Positions 16,189 to 24,545 of a stretch of DNA of 64,000 nt are shown piece after piece (the first letter of the stretch is position 1; every line of letters begins with the position of its first letter). The notes beneath the pieces were generated by a model. That model worked only from the letters and a program-made list of their open reading frames with translations, did no database searches and had not been told where the DNA came from. The translations under genes were made by a program, and so were the position numbers. Origin of the DNA: Bin22 sp965207275 (GTDB taxonomy: Bacteria; Chloroflexota; Dehalococcoidia; Lucifugimonadales; UBA3495); NCBI GenBank assembly GCA_965207275.1, contig CBDBMH010000001.1, forward strand, positions 496,001-560,000, given 5' to 3'.

Positions 16189-17429
16189 ATGACTACCGAT
16201 AACCAAGTTTGGCTGAATTTACCGGAGCCTCCTGTCGGACACCCCGATGCGGCGCTCTTAGCGGAAGCCGAAAGAGCTCTCCAGAGCCTCGGAGAGCTTA
16301 CCGAAAGCCCTGACATCAGGAATGCGTTTGTACAGCGCTTGGGCGTGTCTCGGGAGGAGTTAATCAGTGCAGCCAACTTGGTCTTGGATACTAACCACAC
16401 CATTGCGTTCGTCGGGAACATCGGCGTAGGTAAAACCACAGCCCTATGTCGCGTAGCCGGCCTTGAAATGCAACCAAGCATGCTGGAAGAAACGGTCCCT
16501 GTGCTTGAAGTGGGTGGCGGCGGAACCACTATCTGCGAGGTTCACCTTGTGAACGGGCCGGACTACGGCCTTATAGTAGAACCGAGGAGCGAAGCCGAAC
16601 TCGAAAGAGAAGTGCGCGAATTCGCGCGGTATTTGACGCCTTCAGCCGAGACACAGCGAGGCGGAGAAACGCCGCTCTCAAGAGAAGTAGTACGGGCTAT
16701 CCGAAACATGAGCGGTCTCTTACCGGAGACACACAGAAACGCCGATGGTACGATCAATAACGTTGTCGACCACGCTCGCAATTTGGCTGAAGAATTGGCT
16801 GATGCAGATGCGCTCGCCGCCGAAATCTGGACCAGAATGGGTATCCACAATCGGACGCGCCGGGAAATTTGGCGTAGCGAAACTCCTGATGCAGAACCAT
16901 TGCAGTGGATACAGGAGCATTTCAAGATGCTGAATTACGGGCAGCATCCTGAAGTTTCCCTGCCGAGGCGCGTTGAGGTTATTTTGCCCCAAAGAATTCT
17001 GGGTGAGGAATTGCTGTCAATTCGCGTTGTGGACACGAAAGGAATCGACGGAACGGCCGAACGCGCAGATTTGGAGCTTCATCTCAACGAACCTAACACA
17101 GTTGCGGTGCTTGGCTCGTCTTTTAATGATGCACCAGCACCTACTTTACAACAACTTTTGGAAAGAGCCGTAAGAGCACGATTCCCAGATTTGGAGACCA
17201 AGGCTGCGATATTGGTGTTACCACACTCGGGTCAAGCTTTGGATGTAAAAGACGAACTGGGGGATAGGGTGAGATCCACAGCCGAAGGCTACCATCGAAA
17301 ACGTCAAGAGGTTGAACTTCAGTTGCAAGACCGAGATCTCCCCAATGTGCGCGTTGAATTCTTCAATGTCAATGAAGATGATGCGCAACAGTTTAGCGGC
17401 TTTTTGATGGACCTCGTGAGCGGCCTTCG
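16189..17429 (+). pseudogene. Dynamin-like GTPase, 5' part (split by tandem IS1380)
   Basis: The first 413 codons of a P-loop GTPase. G1/Walker A is 'GNIGVGKTT' at residues 76-84 and G3 is 'VVDTKGID' near 282, in a long helical protein of dynamin-like style. The coding sequence stops making sense at 17430, where an IS1380 terminal repeat begins; the read-through frame adds 24 IS-encoded residues and ends at 17502. Joining 17429 to 21220 (removing both IS copies and one TTCG duplication) restores an exact 640-codon frame. Bacterial dynamin-like GTPases act in membrane remodelling and several are anti-phage factors. Its place next to a defence island makes that role likely. It is interrupted and probably inactive here. 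Confidence 0.75.
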
Positions 17430-19320
17430 CCCAAATCCACCACCTAATGGGAGAAAAATGGTTTTGGGGCTCCTTGATTGGGCCGGTTGGGGCATCGGCT
17501 GACGGCTGACAGGTTGGCAGTGGGTTGGCGTGGCAGGAGTAGGCGCTGGAAGGGGATATTGGGGCGTTGGCCGGCGACGCCAGGGCGAGGTCTATGCCAA
17601 CCGGTCCTGGAGAAGGGCGCAGTGTCCCTACGGCGGGAGTCCCCGTCGCTTGAATGCCCGTCGGTAGTGGCGCAGACCGTCCCAGGTCAGGGTGGGCCGT
17701 GGGCCAGCGCCGCTATTCTCCGGTGCGCTCCCGCCAGCAGCGGGAAGGATGGATGGCCCCGGGCCAGCCGGATCAGCAGCTTCCTGGCGTGGCAGACCAC
17801 CCGTCCGGCCAGATTGATCAGAGCAAAGCGCACCGCCTTGAGCCGCTTGTTCACCCACTGACCGCCCAGGGCCAACTGCTTGACCGCCGAGTTCAGGTTG
17901 AACGCCAGCGCCGCTATCGCCCACCAGGCCGCGTTGGCCCCGAACTGTCCCGACGGCAGCCTCCCGCCAGCCAAGTCCTCCTTCAGCACACCATGCACCT
18001 CCTCGCCCTTCCCGCATCTCTCCCGGTACCACCGCACCACCTCATCTCCCGGTAGCTCCCGGTTAGTCACTATCCCCCGGATCTTGTACCAGCCCCGGTC
18101 CGGCATCTCCATCGCCGGAACCGACAACTCCAGGTCATCCTCCATGCCCGGCAGCGGCGGCCGCCTCAGCGGCTCCCGGACCGCTATGAAACGGTAGTCG
18201 GGATCATTCTTGGAATAAGCCAATCTATCGGGCACGAAGTCCACCTCGGCCCACTCCTGTTCCGTCTCCACCGCCAACTCCCCCACCATCCGGGGCAACC
18301 GGCGCCACTGGCTCTCCTCCACTTCGGCTGCCGCACGCTTGAACCCCTCCGTGACGTCCGCCCCCACCGCGAATTCGATCACTCCGAACCGCTCATCCCT
18401 CCCCTCGGCGCAGTACCGCAACAACTCAACTTGGTACCCCGCCGTGTCCGACCGCAGCATCACCTTCACCACGCCCTCCGGCAGATGGGCCAGCGACTCC
18501 CGCAACACCCGCAGTTGCTCGAACCCCGCTGGCACGTTGCCGTCCCGGAACTCCGAATGGACCACCAGGTCCGCCTCGGCCCAGTAGGTGACCATCGGCT
18601 GGTAGGCCTTGTAGCCCTGGTAGCAGTACAGCGCCTCCTGCTTGTAGGTCTCGATCAGCGTCGCGTCCATGTCCAGCGTCGCCTGCTCCTGCTCCAGGTG
18701 GTCCCGGACGAAGCTCATCATCTCGGCGTTGACCTTCCCCAGCCCGCGCAGCGCGCCGCTGGGCGCGGGTATGTACGCCGTATGGGGCTGCCTGGCCTCC
18801 TCCTGAACCGGGTCGTGGAACCGGCCCAGGTACCGGAACACCGCCGACGGAGACGGGACGCTGCGGCGCCGCCCGCCCCGCCACCGGCTGCCCTCCTCCC
18901 GGCGCTCACAAGCCCGCTGCCGGTGCGTCTCCACCCGGCCCAACATCCGGCCCAGACCCTCGTCCCCTTCCAGCACCCGGAGGTCGTCCACTCCTTCTCC
19001 ACCGGCCAGATTCAGCAGCACCAGCGCGGTGACCATCTGCCGGTCCGTCCATCCCTGTCCGCCCTCCTTGACCTTCACGTAGCGCCGGATCGACTCGCCC
19101 AGCCCCATCGCATCGGCCATTTCCAGATAGACCGCCAACCCCGACAGCCCCGTCATGCCCCCCGCGCGATGCTCCGTCCCATACTGGAATGGCAGGACTC
19201 CCTGTTGCATAATGACTGCACCTCGTTGGTGATGGTTGTGTTTGTCCCGTAACCATCATAGCCAGCTTTGCCGCTGGCTCCAACGAGGTCTTTTCCTCCC
19301 ATTAGGTGGTGGATTTGGGG
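17430..19320 (-). mobile_element. IS1380-family element, copy 1 (1891 bp)
   Basis: The terminal inverted repeats start CCCAAATCCACCACCTAATG and run 24 bp. The element carries one transposase on the minus strand. Outer flanks of the two-copy array are TTCG (17426-17429) and TTCG (21216-21219), a 4-bp target duplication. Copy 2 follows directly, offset by exactly 1895 bp and separated by TCCC (19321-19324). Confidence 0.9.
17687..19210 (-). CDS. IS1380-family DDE transposase (copy 1)
   Basis: A full-length transposase of 507 residues, starting at ATG 19210. Family hallmarks are 'TLDMDATLIETYKQEALYCY' near 195, 'VMLRSDTAGYQ' in the middle, and the C-terminal 'YRERCGKGEEVHGVLKEDLA' followed by 'SGQFGANAAWWAIAALAFNL'. 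It catalyses cut-and-paste movement of its IS. It reads opposite to the GTPase gene it interrupts. The translated product is identical to copy 2 (19582-21105), so the array is recent and both copies look functional. Confidence 0.9.
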   Translation of the reverse strand: MQQGVLPFQYGTEHRAGGMTGLSGLAVYLEMADAMGLGESIRRYVKVKEGGQGWTDRQMVTALVLLNLAGGEGVDDLRVLEGDEGLGRMLGRVETHRQRACERREEGSRWRGGRRRSVPSPSAVFRYLGRFHDPVQEEARQPHTAYIPAPSGALRGLGKVNAEMMSFVRDHLEQEQATLDMDATLIETYKQEALYCYQGYKAYQPMVTYWAEADLVVHSEFRDGNVPAGFEQLRVLRESLAHLPEGVVKVMLRSDTAGYQVELLRYCAEGRDERFGVIEFAVGADVTEGFKRAAAEVEESQWRRLPRMVGELAVETEQEWAEVDFVPDRLAYSKNDPDYRFIAVREPLRRPPLPGMEDDLELSVPAMEMPDRGWYKIRGIVTNRELPGDEVVRWYRERCGKGEEVHGVLKEDLAGGRLPSGQFGANAAWWAIAALAFNLNSAVKQLALGGQWVNKRLKAVRFALINLAGRVVCHARKLLIRLARGHPSFPLLAGAHRRIAALAHGPP

Positions 19321-19324
19321 TCCC

Positions 19325-21215
19325 CCCAAATCCACCACCTAATGGGAGAAAAATGGTTTTGGGGCTCCTTGATTGGGCCGGTTGGGGCATCGGCTGACGG
19401 CTGACAGGTTGGCAGTGGGTTGGCGTGGCAGGAGTAGGCGCTGGAAGGGGATATTGGGGCGTTGGCCGGCGACGCCAGGGCGAGGTCTATGCCAACCGGT
19501 CCTGGAGAAGGGCGCAGTGTCCCTACGGCGGGAGTCCCCGTCGCTTGAATGCCCGTCGGTAGTGGCGCAGACCGTCCCAGGTCAGGGTGGGCCGTGGGCC
19601 AGCGCCGCTATTCTCCGGTGCGCTCCCGCCAGCAGCGGGAAGGATGGATGGCCCCGGGCCAGCCGGATCAGCAGCTTCCTGGCGTGGCAGACCACCCGTC
19701 CGGCCAGATTGATCAGAGCAAAGCGCACCGCCTTGAGCCGCTTGTTCACCCACTGACCGCCCAGGGCCAACTGCTTGACCGCCGAGTTCAGGTTGAACGC
19801 CAGCGCCGCTATCGCCCACCAGGCCGCGTTGGCCCCGAACTGTCCCGACGGCAGCCTCCCGCCAGCCAAGTCCTCCTTCAGCACACCATGCACCTCCTCG
19901 CCCTTCCCGCATCTCTCCCGGTACCACCGCACCACCTCATCTCCCGGTAGCTCCCGGTTAGTCACTATCCCCCGGATCTTGTACCAGCCCCGGTCCGGCA
20001 TCTCCATCGCCGGAACCGACAACTCCAGGTCATCCTCCATGCCCGGCAGCGGCGGCCGCCTCAGCGGCTCCCGGACCGCTATGAAACGGTAGTCGGGATC
20101 ATTCTTGGAATAAGCCAATCTATCGGGCACGAAGTCCACCTCGGCCCACTCCTGTTCCGTCTCCACCGCCAACTCCCCCACCATCCGGGGCAACCGGCGC
20201 CACTGGCTCTCCTCCACTTCGGCTGCCGCACGCTTGAACCCCTCCGTGACGTCCGCCCCCACCGCGAATTCGATCACTCCGAACCGCTCATCCCTCCCCT
20301 CGGCGCAGTACCGCAACAACTCAACTTGGTACCCCGCCGTGTCCGACCGCAGCATCACCTTCACCACGCCCTCCGGCAGATGGGCCAGCGACTCCCGCAA
20401 CACCCGCAGTTGCTCGAACCCCGCTGGCACGTTGCCGTCCCGGAACTCCGAATGGACCACCAGGTCCGCCTCGGCCCAGTAGGTGACCATCGGCTGGTAG
20501 GCCTTGTAGCCCTGGTAGCAGTACAGCGCCTCCTGCTTGTAGGTCTCGATCAGCGTCGCGTCCATGTCCAGCGTCGCCTGCTCCTGCTCCAGGTGGTCCC
20601 GGACGAAGCTCATCATCTCGGCGTTGACCTTCCCCAGCCCGCGCAGCGCGCCGCTGGGCGCGGGTATGTACGCCGTATGGGGCTGCCTGGCCTCCTCCTG
20701 AACCGGGTCGTGGAACCGGCCCAGGTACCGGAACACCGCCGACGGAGACGGGACGCTGCGGCGCCGCCCGCCCCGCCACCGGCTGCCCTCCTCCCGGCGC
20801 TCACAAGCCCGCTGCCGGTGCGTCTCCACCCGGCCCAACATCCGGCCCAGACCCTCGTCCCCTTCCAGCACCCGGAGGTCGTCCACTCCTTCTCCACCGG
20901 CCAGATTCAGCAGCACCAGCGCGGTGACCATCTGCCGGTCCGTCCATCCCTGTCCGCCCTCCTTGACCTTCACGTAGCGCCGGATCGACTCGCCCAGCCC
21001 CATCGCATCGGCCATTTCCAGATAGACCGCCAACCCCGACAGCCCCGTCATGCCCCCCGCGCGATGCTCCGTCCCATACTGGAATGGCAGGACTCCCTGT
21101 TGCATAATGACTGCACCTCGTTGGTGATGGTTGTGTTTGTCCCGTAACCATCATAGCCAGCTTTGCCGCTGGCTCCAACGAGGTCTTTTCCTCCCATTAG
21201 GTGGTGGATTTGGGG
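19325..21215 (-). mobile_element. IS1380-family element, copy 2 (1891 bp)
   Basis: A direct tandem copy of the element at 17430-19320, with the same ends, the same transposase frame and the same orientation. Its right end GGTGGATTTGGGG is followed by TTCG (21216-21219), matching the duplication on the far left side of copy 1. Confidence 0.9.
19582..21105 (-). CDS. IS1380-family DDE transposase (copy 2)
   Basis: This 507-residue transposase has the same sequence as the one encoded at 17687-19210, starting at ATG 21105. Two intact identical transposases in tandem would favour movement of the whole dimer and deletion of one copy by recombination. Confidence 0.9.
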   Translation of the reverse strand: MQQGVLPFQYGTEHRAGGMTGLSGLAVYLEMADAMGLGESIRRYVKVKEGGQGWTDRQMVTALVLLNLAGGEGVDDLRVLEGDEGLGRMLGRVETHRQRACERREEGSRWRGGRRRSVPSPSAVFRYLGRFHDPVQEEARQPHTAYIPAPSGALRGLGKVNAEMMSFVRDHLEQEQATLDMDATLIETYKQEALYCYQGYKAYQPMVTYWAEADLVVHSEFRDGNVPAGFEQLRVLRESLAHLPEGVVKVMLRSDTAGYQVELLRYCAEGRDERFGVIEFAVGADVTEGFKRAAAEVEESQWRRLPRMVGELAVETEQEWAEVDFVPDRLAYSKNDPDYRFIAVREPLRRPPLPGMEDDLELSVPAMEMPDRGWYKIRGIVTNRELPGDEVVRWYRERCGKGEEVHGVLKEDLAGGRLPSGQFGANAAWWAIAALAFNLNSAVKQLALGGQWVNKRLKAVRFALINLAGRVVCHARKLLIRLARGHPSFPLLAGAHRRIAALAHGPP

Positions 21216-21219
21216 TTCG

Positions 21220-21901
21220 GGCAACGCATTGCGCCCGCCTATCAGAAGTGATAAGCGATGCTAATGCCCTGGTGCAAAATTACGAGAATGTGCAAGTGTG
21301 GGAAGTTCAAAAACAGGCGGCTAGGCGCTTGGCCGTATGGTTGGAAAACAACCAACAAATTGGGGAATTTTCAGAGCGCCTGCAGGATAGTCTGTTCGTC
21401 GCCATCGATAGAGCCTATGCGAGCACATTGCGCGCAAGCGTTCGGAGACTGGGGGAATGGCCCAACCTAGAGTACGCACACCACCTCGGCTTTGGCACCC
21501 GAGCAATGGTGGCCAGCGCTGTGTCTCCAAGACTAGAAGGATTCAAGGCAATCACTGCTAACCTGTTGCAAGACCCTGAATTGGAGGATGCTTTCGACTT
21601 GGTTCAACAAGCCCGCCGCACCCTCGAGGACGGAACTGAAGCCCTACTGGGGAGAAGCTATCGAACGGGAGTGGCAGTACATTCGGCACATATGCAACCC
21701 GATGACCCGTTCTGGGACCGTTGTGATCGTGAATGGGGCCGAGGCTCAGGATATAAAGGTCGGGTAGTGGGCCACCACCAAAATTGGTTTAATGCCTACC
21801 CTGAAGTCGTAGAACGGTCACAAGAACGCGCCGGCGTTGAATGGCAACAAATTCTGGAGCGCGTAGCAGCTATACTCCCCAGTGATGATACCGAAAGTTA
21901 G
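21220..21901 (+). pseudogene. Dynamin-like GTPase, 3' part (split by tandem IS1380)
   Basis: The last 227 codons of the GTPase begun at 16189: helical, charged, ending 'ILPSDDTES' at TAG 21899-21901. The first full codons after the junction (GCA ACG CAT...) continue the phase left at 17429. The fragment has no RBS or plausible start of its own close to the junction. It meets the 3' end of the Replic_Relax relic tail-to-tail at 21898, which suggests that arrival of the GTPase segment truncated that older gene. Confidence 0.75.
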
Positions 21902-22775
21902 TTGGCGATTTGGAGATGGTCGGTGATCAGGTCCAGGGCGCCCTTTTCCGAGGGGCTGAGGCCGGAGGCCGGACCTGCCTTGACCGTCCGCCGAGGGTCG
22001 GGCAGGGAGGCCCGCTTGCGCTCCGGCGCCTCCGGGTAAAACCACTTGCCGCCGTCGGCCTGGGACACCACCTGCTCCAGGGTGCGGTACGTCCTGCCAC
22101 CACCCAGTTGGACGAATACCAGACACGGCGGTCCCATCCTTCCAGGGTCTCCCGGCACTCTACGCCCACGTAGCAGTCCCGAAGGTCGGCGTTGAGGCAG
22201 AACTCGTCGGTCAGCCGTTGCTTCCAGGGGCTGGGGAGCAGCACCAGCACGACGGAGGGACAGCGGTTGTGGTGGTACACGATGATGGCCTGCAGGCCGT
22301 CGTAGAGAGAGCAGCGCCGCAGCGCCAAGCCCTGGCGCACTACGCCGAAGCTGTGGCCATTGTGGAGGGTGATAACCGCGTCGAAGCGGCCCCGGCAGTG
22401 GAACTTCACCAGGGTTTCCAGGCCGTCCACGCCTGGGGACAGCGTTGCTGCCAGGCGGTACACCGAGGCCACGGCGTCCATGCGGCGGATGAGCAATGCC
22501 AGCCACTGCCGGGACACGGGATAGGCCCGCACGAAGTCCGACGGTGCTTAGTGCGCAGTAGTCAAGGACATCAGCGGCTGCGCTGATGCCCTTCTTCGTG
22601 AGGTAGTAGCGATGGCTGGAGGGCAGGTGGCCGTGCCGTGGCTGGCCCGCCGGGCCAAGCCGTCTTGCACCAGGCCGGACAGGGCGCGGTGGACCGTCGC
22701 TAGCGGCTCGCCCTAGCTCAGGGCCAGTTCCCCCGCGTCTATGAAGGGCAGCCGGGCTAGGGCGTCCAAGGTGCG
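21898..22775 (-). pseudogene. Replic_Relax relic, third copy, frameshifted and truncated
   Basis: Pieces matching the N-terminal 300 residues of the 555-residue protein at 7100-8767 lie in order but in different frames: 'RTLDALARLPFIDAGELALS' then a stop, 'HRYYLTKKGISAAADVL', 'QWLALLIRRMDAVASVYRLA', 'VITLHNGHSFGVVRQGLALR' and finally 'SEKGALDLITDHLQIAN' (compare 'AEKRVLDLLADWPWLTRN'). The homology ends abruptly at the GTPase stop codon. At least two frameshifts and one nonsense codon make it non-functional. It shows that a further mobile backbone once occupied this spot. Confidence 0.75.
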
Positions 22776-22983
22776 CTCTAAGTGAAAAGACCATGCCTCC
22801 AGCGTAACAGCGGGAAGCCGTCGCCGTCAGTGGGCAACTGTCAACAGCGGCGTATTGCAAGGGTGGGGCTTCGTTCGCATGGGCTGAATTCTCCGGTATC
22901 CACCGGAGCAGGCACCGGCCGAGGATACACAAGACACCCATCAATGTATTGGGAGGCTTCGCGTTTCTGGAGAGTGCGCAGGA

Positions 22984-23012
22984 TTGATGATATTTACCGA
23001 CTTTCATATACT
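22984..23012 (+). promoter_or_regulatory. Sigma70-like promoter of the HTH-helicase-methylase operon
   Basis: TTGATG (22984-22989), a 17-bp spacer and TATACT (23007-23012) lie about 40 nt before the start at 23056. This segment is conspicuously AT-rich. Confidence 0.6.
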
Positions 23013-23055
23013 TTTGTTGTAAATCGTTGGATTTCCTTATGAGGAGTTAGTGGAC

Positions 23056-23286
23056 ATGGCGTCTGAAGAAGGTTGGGTCGGTATTGCAGACGTGGCAGAC
23101 CACTTGAGCGTAGCCAAAGACTCCATCTACCGTTGGGTTGACTCCAAGGACTTCCCCGCGCACAGGGTAGGGCGGCTTCTGCGCTTCCGGCTCTCAGAAG
23201 TAGACGAATGGGTAAAATCAGGGGGTGGGAGTGCTCCCAAGAACCACGCAACTGACAGAACAACACCGGTTGTTGGGCGAGAGTAG
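23056..23286 (+). CDS. Excisionase/MerR-like HTH DNA-binding protein
   Basis: This 76-residue protein has its best start at ATG 23056 (GAGGAG at 23041-23046); GTG 23050 is possible. It has the 'helix-turn-helix domain, excisionase family' pattern: 'GIADVADHLSVAKDSIYRWV' then 'FPAHRVGRLLRFRLSEVDEW'. Such proteins act as recombination directionality factors or as small regulators at the front of restriction/defence operons. The original start of the helicase gene follows after only 14 nt, so it is the leader gene of that operon and probably its regulator. Confidence 0.75.
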   Translation: MASEEGWVGIADVADHLSVAKDSIYRWVDSKDFPAHRVGRLLRFRLSEVDEWVKSGGGSAPKNHATDRTTPVVGRE

Positions 23287-23300
23287 CGAGTAGAGCAGCT

Positions 23301-23337
23301 ATGCCACGTATATTTGATAACCTTTCATCTGGGTCTA
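23301..23337 (+). pseudogene. Severed N-terminal codons of the helicase gene
   Basis: ATG 23301 opens MPRIFDNLSSGS and is cut after 37 nt by the IS630 element. Joined to 24548 it reads on in frame as '...SSLLPALQETMGLSSRADYC', giving a 1138-residue helicase. As I recall, helicases of this type often begin 'MPRIFDN' with 'LLPAL' soon after, so this is very likely the original start. Confidence 0.8.
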
Positions 23338-24545
23338 GTAGCCCAAAACTATTGAATTGATGGGTAAAGGGACTTGAGCTTGATGCGGGCGTCCTGGGTG
23401 GTGAAGCGCCAGTTTACCCGGACGCCCTGCTGGTTGCGCCGCTGCTGCCACGCCGCCGTTTCCCGTTGCAGGGTCTCCTGATCGGGAATCCTCCGGTCCA
23501 GGCATTGGCCAGCCAGCACCCCCAACTCTATCTCCGCCATATTCAGCCAACTGCCATGTTTGGGGGTGTGGTGAATCTCCAGACGCTGGGAGATGCGCAA
23601 CGCCTCCTCCGGCTCAAAAGCCTGGTACAGGGACCACTTTTGGTGGGTGTTCAGGTTGTCCATCACCAGCACTATCCGTTCCTTGTGGGGAAAGTCCTCG
23701 TCCACCAGTTTCCGCACCACCTCCGCCCAGTCCACTTTGGTCCGTCTTTCGGTGACCTCAACCCGTCGCCACCCTTCCAAGGGGGCGTAAATCATAAACA
23801 GGTTGCTCACCCCATTACGCCGGTACTCATGGTCGCAGGCCAGGGGATGACCGGGTATCGCGGGCCGGGGTTGGCGGGTCTCCCCCACCAGTTGCTTGCT
23901 GGTCTCGTCCAGGCACACCAACACCTCCCCTTCCCCGTAGTCCCGGTGATACACCTCCAGCACGTCCTCCATAGCGCACACGAACTCGGCGCTGCCCTGG
24001 GGCGGCAGGCACCAACATTCCTTCAGCCAGGGCTTGAGTCGGTTTTTTTCAAGGTCCGCCGCACCGTCTCCGAACTGATACTTTCCACTATCTCCCGTTC
24101 CACCAACCCATCGGCCAGCAGTTGCATGGTCCATTTGACCTGCCCTTCCGGCGGCTTCGAGCAGGCCAGAGCTATCAAGTGGGCTTCCCCAGTCCCGTCC
24201 AGTTTCTTCGGGCGTCGCTTCAACTGCTGGCGGCGACTCAGGGCCGCTTCCACCCCCTCTTCCACACACCGGCGTCGTACCCGTTCCACTGTAGCGGTCC
24301 CTATTTTAAGAACCCGGGCAATTTCCTGGTCCAGCAGCGGACCTTCGGCCTGGTTCTCATCGCTTAACAGCAGAACCCGGGCGTGGGTCTGCCGGTAAGC
24401 AGCGACGCGACCCTTGGCAACCAGACCCTTCAGTTCTTCTTGTTCCTCCCAGCTTAGTTCTACCCGGTACTTCTTCACCATCACCGCCTCCCTCACGTCC
24501 CCTTCCCCTATTCTATCAGCCATCAATTCAACGGTGCTTGCCTAC
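23338..24545 (-). mobile_element. IS630-family element inserted in the helicase start
   Basis: The ends are imperfect inverted repeats: GTAGCCCAAAAC..TTGAATTGATGG on the left and its counterpart CCATCAATTCAACGG...GCCTAC on the right. They are flanked by TA at 23336-23337 and 24546-24547, the TA duplication typical of IS630/Tc1. Removal of the element plus one TA re-forms the helicase reading frame. Confidence 0.8.
23349..24481 (-). CDS. IS630-family transposase made by programmed frameshift
   Basis: Two overlapping frames encode it. Frame 1 starts at ATG 24481 (GGAGG 5 nt upstream), holds the N-terminal HTH ('QEIARVLKIGTATVERVRRR') and stops 'LKKTDSSPG'. Frame 2 carries the DDE catalytic half ('VLVCLDETSKQLV', 'RIVLVMDNLNTHQKWSLY', 'IHHTPKHGSWLNMAEIELG') and ends at 23349. 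The switch lies at a run of seven A (24049-24043 on the minus strand), where a -1 slip joins 'LEKNRLKPWLKE'. Such A-run frameshifting is known in IS630 elements. The catalytic Asp, Asp and Glu are all present, so the element may be active. Confidence 0.85.
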
